Positions 58,191-64,000 of a stretch of DNA of 64,000 nucleotides are shown piece by piece. The stretch comes from Zygnema cylindricum. Lineage: Eukaryota; Streptophyta; Zygnematophyceae; Zygnematales; Zygnemataceae. Both the position numbers and the translations under genes were made by a program. Each line of letters starts with the position of its first letter. Within the stretch, counting starts at the first letter, position 1. The stretch covers positions 196,132 to 260,131 of the forward strand of contig JBBHKE010003585.1 in the NCBI GenBank assembly GCA_037447655.1, read 5' to 3'. The notes under the pieces are model-generated. The model was given only the letters and a program-made list of their open reading frames with translations, did no database searches and had not been told where the DNA came from.

Positions 58191-59130
58191 TGTGTCATAT
58201 TCAGATTTATTTCTTCTCATGGTGAATATATTTTTTGTCCTTCCATATTCATTTTCGTTTGTATTTATGTTTATGAGCATGACTTTGCTTGGTATGATGC
58301 ATGGTTTCCCTGCTTCTCTCTCATGCACGACAAGAGAGAGACACCATGGCTGCTGCATAGTCAGACAAACACTCAGACAGACAAACTCACAGTTTACCAA
58401 AATGATGGACTAACCCGGATTTGATGATGGGTCCCTCACCGTCCGTGGAAACCTGCTGCCCTATCCATTAAGTTGTAGATGAATAGTTTGACATACTGAG
58501 TTCGATAACTATATAAAATGTTACTCGACAACGATTTCACTTAACAGAACCAAATTGACGAAATGGCACATGTATTCTACGACGCGCGCGGACGAGAATT
58601 AGACCGCATAAAATTATTGATCGGACAGCCATTATCACAGCCGCCAATCCGGATTGAACTTTTGGCGGCTTTCGGAAATTGCAGCTCGTAGTGACAGGTG
58701 GCGCCACATCATTGGATACCAAAGAAGATAGGAGGAGGAACCATGACTCCCAGGCTGACATGCGTCTACCAGAAGGCAATGTTGTACAATGGCCATACAA
58801 CAAGTACACCTACCACTGTACCTTTTTGTACTTTACAGTCTTATGATTGGTTTAGGGTTAAGTAAAGGTAGCTGTGAGTAGGTGTTTAGGGACTTAGAAG
58901 TATTTGAGGCGCCTCTCTCCAGGTGACCTTTTGTATTTATAGGCCACCTTTGGCTAGCTATAACTTACTACTCAGGGCTCAGGGGAGTCAAGTCCTCACA
59001 AGGGTGAGGCTGGTCAAAATACTTGCGTGCCAGGGTGGCATTTGTTCATTAGAAAATTCGAAGGGCCATATATTATCCTAGAGGCTTTACATAGGCTGCC
59101 CATTCTGTGGGACAATAGAGACCACAAAAT
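58191..59130 (+). repeat. Divergent copia-type LTR (family C), probably solo
   Basis: Shares the ordered landmarks of family A and B LTRs: an accATGGctgc block (58343), a tRNA-like antisense region (58420-58490), gtgacaggtggcgcc (58694), tgtacaatggccatacaacaagtacacc (58782), a TATA-like tatttatagg (58934), taacttact, aggggagtc and cctagaggctt. The left edge is estimated at TGTGTCATAT. The right edge is not defined. No internal copia region or PBS follows. 59131-59279 is unassigned. Confidence 0.6.
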
Positions 59131-59279
59131 TGAAGTCCTCTTACATCTCTGGAGGAAAACTATCTCTTCCCGAGGACTTCGAAGACCACAAGTCTAAGAG
59201 CTAAGTTATGAGAAACTTATTGCTTCATATTATAACTTGTTTGGTGCCAATCGATCAACTATGTTGCGAACCAAATGAT

Positions 59280-60332
59280 TGAAACTCTGAGACCTCCATT
59301 GACCCTCAGAGTATGCAGATCCAAAAGAAGCTAATCTAGATAGTGCCGACTCCAAGTTAATGTTTAAGCAAATATAACTGCCACCCTGGCAGACAAAAAC
59401 TCTAACCAACTTCACCCTTGTGAAGACAAGACTCCCCTGAGTCGATAGCAAAAAGAATCTCTGAATTTGCTCCCCTGAGCAGTAAGTTATGGAGGGTCAA
59501 AGTTGACCTTTTGTACAGAAGCTCTCTGGGAGAGGGGGTCCTATCTTCTAATTTTTCTAAGTCCTATCTCTCTCACAGACTCTATCTACTGATGTACGGA
59601 ACCAATCAGAATTGAGTTCCGTACGCTAAACTACAGCTGCCGGTGTACTTTATGTACGGACATTTTACGACATGGCCAAAATGTCGACACATGTCAAATC
59701 CGGATTCGGTGCCATAATCTCCGGAGTTTCCACAATCTAACGGAATTTTGCCACGCGTCATCCGATGTGGCGATGGCCACAAACCGCCGAAATCTTCCTC
59801 CGCGATCTCGGGGCTAATCCCGGCCGTCCGATTAAATTCGGCTTTAATCGTAGCCGTAATAAATACATGCGCGGTATTTGTTTCATTTACGAAACAAATG
59901 CGCGGTACTGATTTTTGTCCGTACCGTAAGTCGTACATTATATATTACTGGATCTATGTATCCCGTAATTAATTTCAGTTAAATGGTTTATCGCTTGTAT
60001 ACATATGTAAATAATTATCAAACTATATGCTTGGTAACACTACCGCTAGATTAAACGGCTAAGGCTACCGGCTACTTCGTGTCTGCCGGCCGGCAGGTAC
60101 AAGGATCAAATCCTGCCGCCGGCATAACATTTTAATTAAATATATAAACCCTAATATAAAATTCCCGTAAACCTCAGGATAGCCAAGGTAGCCATGGCTC
60201 TAGCTTCCTCTCCAATTTCTCAGTGACTGCGACATGTTTGAGAGTTGGAGAGAGAAGTTAGAGATAGACTGCCTCGACTTCTATATTTCTTTTCAGACCT
60301 AGAAAATACTAATAAAACCATTAGTTTCTACA
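59280..60332 (-). mobile_element. Solo LTR B5 of copia family B (B1 type)
   Basis: In reverse orientation, from TGAAACTCTGAGACCTCC to TTTCTACA, i.e. TGTAGAAA...GTTTCA, 1053 bp. It matches B1 LTRs (1056-1058 bp), including the GGATCAAATCC tRNA-like module (60097-60123), the palindrome and the G-box region. No TSD is visible (atgat / atagc), so it may be a truncated or rearranged insertion. It abuts a gypsy LTR fragment. Confidence 0.88.
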
Positions 60333-60705
60333 ATAGCAGTCTATTATAGCAGCAGAGCAGCGCAGCGTAGCAGTATAAGAACGTAGCAGATTGTATATTA
60401 ATGTGTGCTGTTCCAAAATATAGTTTAGATAAGTATCGATTGACCGAGAATGTCCACGTGTACATAACTGTAGCACTTGGTTGCCCAACAGCTAGCTAGT
60501 ATTAATAGTTCAGCGGGCCTAGTCAAAGGCCACTCTTTTGGAAGTATACTTCAACAACAAGCATTCAATCTTGTAATCTCTTCCCGATTAATAAAGTTCC
60601 TATTCTTCGTGTGTATGACGTGTATCATTGTTGTCGCTACGAGTGAATCCTTGGGACTATTTCGCTTTGCAATGCCGACGTGGTGTTATCATCTCATCTT
60701 TTTCA
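60333..60705 (+). repeat. Second downstream gypsy LTR, 5'-truncated
   Basis: From atagcagtctattatagcag onward it matches 57785-58171 and 30620-30997, ending ctcatctttttca. About the first 110-130 bp are missing where solo LTR B5 abuts. The Myb/SANT-like ORF piece resumes right after it, making 60705 the likely outer edge of the stack. Confidence 0.8.
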
Positions 60706-61640
60706 GAGATTTTCGATGCATCGGCACTAAATTGCCATAATGCAAGTTTACTTCCCACTGTGGGTTATTTTGGTTGGCTTGGAGATTTTCTGCTCTTTGG
60801 CAAGCTAAACAGTTCTTTAAACCTCTCTTCTGCGGTGTTTAAACCCCCCCCCCCCCCCACATTTTTGCACTCTCTTTCGTCGTCATCTACGCAGCTTTCT
60901 TCCATTTTGCACCATTCATTGGGAATTATAAGTTGTGCATGACTTTTACCTTGAGAAAACGCGTCATGTTCCTCACCAATGTCCTCATTTTTTCCATCCA
61001 CTCTCTCTTTATTTTTCTCACTTGTTAATTCATCCGTCATAATTGGACTGCCCCGCACCCCTGTTGCATTTTGTCTTCCTTTGTTGCAGTTAATCTCACC
61101 CTTTGTAATTCGTTGCTTATGTTTCTTTGGACCAGGTTTATGTTTGTTTAAGTTTTGCCTCCCCTGATTTGGTGTCTCATTTTGAGGTATCACTCGTTTT
61201 CGTGAACTGATTTTTGTTCTCGCTTAGAATCGCTCCGAATTCTCTTTGTCCACCTTTCAACCTTGTAATGTCAAAGCGACGTTGTAGAATAGGGTTTAAT
61301 ATGAAAAAGAATGTCCTTTGAGGTTCTTCCCTTTTTTTTTTCTCTCTCCTCGTTGCATCTTTATATTTTTTTTTCCGTCCCTTAGTTTTTGTTTACATGA
61401 AGCAATTGAACGCCCTTTGTTGTCTAGTGGTTGATTGACAACAGTTGCAATTTTTTGCCATTGATTTTTGGTGCAATGCTTCCCTGGGCTTTTCTCGAGT
61501 TTGACCCAACTAACCAAGAAAATCTTTATTTCATGTTTCGTCCAACAATCTCGTTCCGGTTCTCCTCGTGTGACATGTGTATTTGGAGGTGTATCTTATT
61601 GTGAAATTTGATTGACATCAAAAAGGTTGATGTCGTCCAT
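60706..61640 (-). pseudogene. N-terminal piece of a PIF ORF1-like (Myb/SANT) gene
   Basis: The minus-strand ATG at 61640 opens MDDINLFDVNQISQ, a stop, then a trihelix/Myb-SANT-like domain. The readable stretches are RDCWTKHEIKIFLVSWVKLE, KHCTKNQWQKIATVVN and RSIASCKQKLRDGKKNIKMQ. After a frameshift a basic and then acidic region follows from 61193 to 60765 (KHKPGPKKHKQRITKGEINC; DDDERECKNVGGGGG), with the Gly run caused by a poly-C tract at 60847-60863. The reading is cut at 60705 by the gypsy LTR. The tail piece at 24043-23650 continues its charged coiled-coil character and faces the transposase relic. Pairing of the two pieces is inference. Confidence 0.6.
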
Positions 61641-64000
61641 TTTCGTGTATCTCCTTGTTTGTTTACAACATGCTTGTACAAAGAGTTAATGGCAAAAAAA
61701 GGGAGTGGGTGTGTTATGAGGGATAGGGTGTGTGTGAATTATAATCATAAATTTCCTTGAATTAAATGGTTTAATTTAAAGTCTAAAAGACGATCTAATT
61801 CTTGGGAAGATGAACTAGTTTTTGTGCAGATTCATTTTCGACTTCATAAAACCTTTTAGTGATATAATGGAAAAATGACAATTATTGATCAAAATACATA
61901 TTCCATCTATTAAAAAAATGCATTAAATAAATTAAGAGTTTTAACTGAAAATATAGTTGTTAATATTTTAGGGACAAAATATTATGTTTTAGTTAATTCT
62001 TAAGCATAAAGCATAAGATCTCAGTAAAATTTCTTTTAGGTTAATTCTGTTGTAGGTTTACAAACTCCACTAATAAAATAAACATTAATGCGTTAAAAAT
62101 CTTACGAAGCAAATATTTGGAAGCGTAATAGTCGTGTCATTAAAAATGAAAAATTATGTATACATCTGGAAGTTCAAGGTACCTCGAGAACAACAAATTA
62201 TTTGAGCCCCAACGCCGGTCTATGCATGCATACTGAAAGACTCAACAATACCTCAAAAAAAAAGGCTTTCCAATGGTATTCTAAACAATAGATTTATAAA
62301 GGTTTAGATAGTCACAAATGATCTCTTTTCTTAATATGGATTGGTTTTTCAAATTCAGTTATAATTAACTTATCTAATATACTCAAGTTACAATAATGTA
62401 GATTTTACACAATTGTATCAAATTAGCCCTTTTGTAGATTTAGATTTTTTAAAGATATTACATTTAAAATCAGTACATTAACCAAATATAACATTACAAC
62501 GGCTTAATAATAATATCAATCAAAATTTAGAAGATTCACTTTATAAATTTATAAAAATTATATCGTAATTTACAAAAAATAACGGTTATATTTATAATTA
62601 AATTAATGAGTATGAATTGAAAATTATAAAAAATTTAAATCTTTATAAATACGACGCTTTTCAGCCTGTTAGTACAATTTTTGTAGCTCGTACTGCAACG
62701 CAATTAACATTAAAATCTAAACATTCATCAAAAGTTGTAGATTGAAAATTAAATTGTCAAGAAAGAAAGACAACCAAGAAAAATGTGAGGGTAAAGAAAC
62801 CTTAGGGGTGAGCGGCAATTAACAACAGAAGGAGGTTGTCAAGGAAAACAGGGATAAAATAAGAGCCTTTGGTTGGGAATGTTTTCCTTGGTTTATCAAA
62901 ATTTTAGAACGCTGAAAGTGAAAGGAATATATCATTTGTGTGAGACGTCCATTTTGTCCTTTGCTGTTTTTTTTTGGGCGCTCGAGGCTTTCTTTTTGGC
63001 ATGTTCTAAGTTCCTTCGGGGTTATTTTCGGTCTGTAAAAACGCAACGCTTGCGTGGCAGTACAGTTTGATTTGGAAGGCTTCGTACATATCATGTCTGC
63101 AAAGCGTTTACTTTTCGTACGGACAAGTGGCTCATATCATGACACGCTACACCGCCAATCGCTATTAGCCTACGGGTTTTTTTGGCGTATAGGAATAATT
63201 ACAGTGATTTACGCTAATTAGGAAATTTGAAAATTTTCAAAAAAAACATACATTTTAAGGGTACGTCCCCATTTGTTAAAGTATCGACTTTAATCTGTCG
63301 TTTTCACACAAAACGCAATTTCGTACGGGAAAAACTTTAGACGTACAAAAAAATCAATTCTTTAAAAGTACAACAAACGTCAAGTCTATACTTTGAATGT
63401 ACTTCATATTTGTCGTCATCTTAACAAATTTTGGCGTTTTCCTTTTTTCGACCCTCGGGCAAGAGATTCCAGCCCGTCAAAAAACTTCATCAAAAATATC
63501 CTCGCGAGGTGATTTCAGCGAAAGTACTGCCCAAAACAACAAATGCAAAGCGGCCCACGCACGCGACACACGAGCGGGAAAATTTTAGGGGGACTCGCTA
63601 TTTTTCTTCTTGCCCGTCACGCGCATGTACGGAAAATACGAGGATGTACGGAAAAAAACTGAAGGGGTCGCGGACCTCCACTTTCATTCATGGGTCCTCG
63701 GTAGAATTTTGGGTCGTTGTCGCCTCTCCCCTCTCCCTCTCACACTATCACTTTTATCTCACACTTTTTAGAATGAGGCACGACAAAACTGGTATGAAGT
63801 TAAAGATATTTGAAAAATAATTATTTTGGTTACCCTTCAAGTATATATTTTATGGCAAGTAGAGCGAAAAAAATAGAGAAAACGAAATTCGGTATCCATG
63901 GCCGAAAGTCCTTGAATCTGTGACGTCGACGTTGTCACAAGTGAGCGTGACGTCACGATGTTACAAAACCCTAAACATCTGCCATGTCACTAAATTACAA
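61641..64000. other. AT-rich noncoding DNA, no gene seen
   Basis: Low-complexity AT-rich sequence to about 62800, then mixed sequence with no coding signal. A GTCAC/GACGT-rich stretch at 63918-63990 (gacgtcgacgttgtcaca) weakly resembles the dispersed block at 10133-10190 and 11376-11435. Reading frames of 60-130 codons here lack any recognisable motif. Confidence 0.6.

Larger units (their letters stand above)
24044..60705 (+). mobile_element. Gypsy chromovirus G1, container of the nested stack
   Basis: Inferred Ty3/gypsy element. Its 5' LTR is 24044-24103 plus 30572-30997. A mutated initiator-Met PBS lies just inside, followed by gag from 31033, protease, reverse transcriptase, RNase H, integrase, a chromodomain, an extra 3' coding region, and gypsy LTRs at 57666-58171 and 60333-60705. 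Copia B1, B2 and B3 interrupt the LTR, protease and chromodomain. Gypsy reading frames continue on the far side of each insert. Whether the outer right boundary is 58171 or 60705 is uncertain. 60705 is preferred because an ORF resembling the other half of the host gene at 24043 resumes there. A TSD is not clear (ggaat/gagat). Confidence 0.75.

Noticed and set aside
59134-59205. Inverted repeat gaagtcctc...gaggacttc as a possible transposon end or terminator
   Set aside because: Only 9 bp with no flanking duplication or partner; plausible by chance.
60847-60863. Poly-C tract as a signal
   Set aside because: A homopolymer inside the decayed Myb/SANT-like ORF (Gly run on the minus strand), prone to length error.
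63397-63820. Overlapping 63- and 129-aa ORFs near the right edge
   Set aside because: No motif, no supporting context and composition like the surrounding noncoding DNA.

Overview
This window looks like nuclear DNA of a land plant (or a close relative), in a repeat-dominated, gene-poor region. I find no convincing single-copy host gene. Almost everything recognisable is transposable-element DNA: Ty1/copia and Ty3/gypsy LTR retrotransposons, plus a decayed PIF/Harbinger-like DNA transposon. The plant assignment rests on the element types, G-box/ABRE-like and W-box-like motifs in the LTRs, an AACCCTA-type 5' leader upstream of one ORF, and a primer-binding site matching the plant initiator tRNA-Met as I remember it. 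I cannot name the species.

Layout. 1-2280 holds a minus-strand gypsy remnant (gag, leader, possible short LTR). 3358-9696 is a degenerate minus-strand copia element (A1) with target-site duplication (TSD) tttcg. 9702-12092 is noncoding, with diverged tandem and dispersed repeats. 12098-18446 is a structurally complete copia element (A2): near-identical ~1 kb LTRs, TSD aaata, PBS, PPT and one uninterrupted 1449-codon gag-pol ORF. 18447-20640 is noncoding, with 266-bp and 17-bp tandem repeats and a (CT)n microsatellite. 20677-21026 is a tandem duplication. About 21120-22184 is a broken PIF/Harbinger transposase. 23650-24043 and 60706-61640, both minus strand, look like two pieces of one accompanying Myb/SANT-like ORF.

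Between those two pieces lies a nested stack of about 36.7 kb (24044-60705). The container is a gypsy chromovirus. Copia B1 (24104-30566) sits in its 5' LTR, copia B2 (32163-38641) in its protease, and copia B3 (41899-55784) in its chromodomain. B3 carries a minus-strand solo LTR (A3, 42595-43599) in its own 5' LTR and copia B4 (46683-53145) in its pol, between integrase and reverse transcriptase. The A3 and B4 insertions have exact TSDs; B1, B2 and B3 have TSDs differing at one base. Downstream of the chromodomain the gypsy element has an unusual extra coding region (56371-57621), then an LTR (57666-58171), a divergent copia-like LTR (about 58191-59130), a minus-strand solo B LTR (59280-60332) and a truncated second gypsy LTR (60333-60705). 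61641-64000 is AT-rich noncoding DNA.

Biology. Both copia families (A and B) share an unusual design. The PBS abuts the LTR and matches the anticodon-arm region of initiator tRNA-Met, the half-tRNA priming known from Drosophila copia, rather than the tRNA 3' end usual in plant elements. The polyprotein ATG lies inside the 5' LTR, about 20 bp before its end, so the ORF reads through the PBS. Most LTRs also carry a tRNA-like/pol III B-box-like module in antisense. A2 is the only element that looks autonomous; the A1, B and gypsy copies carry stops, frameshifts and lost catalytic residues.
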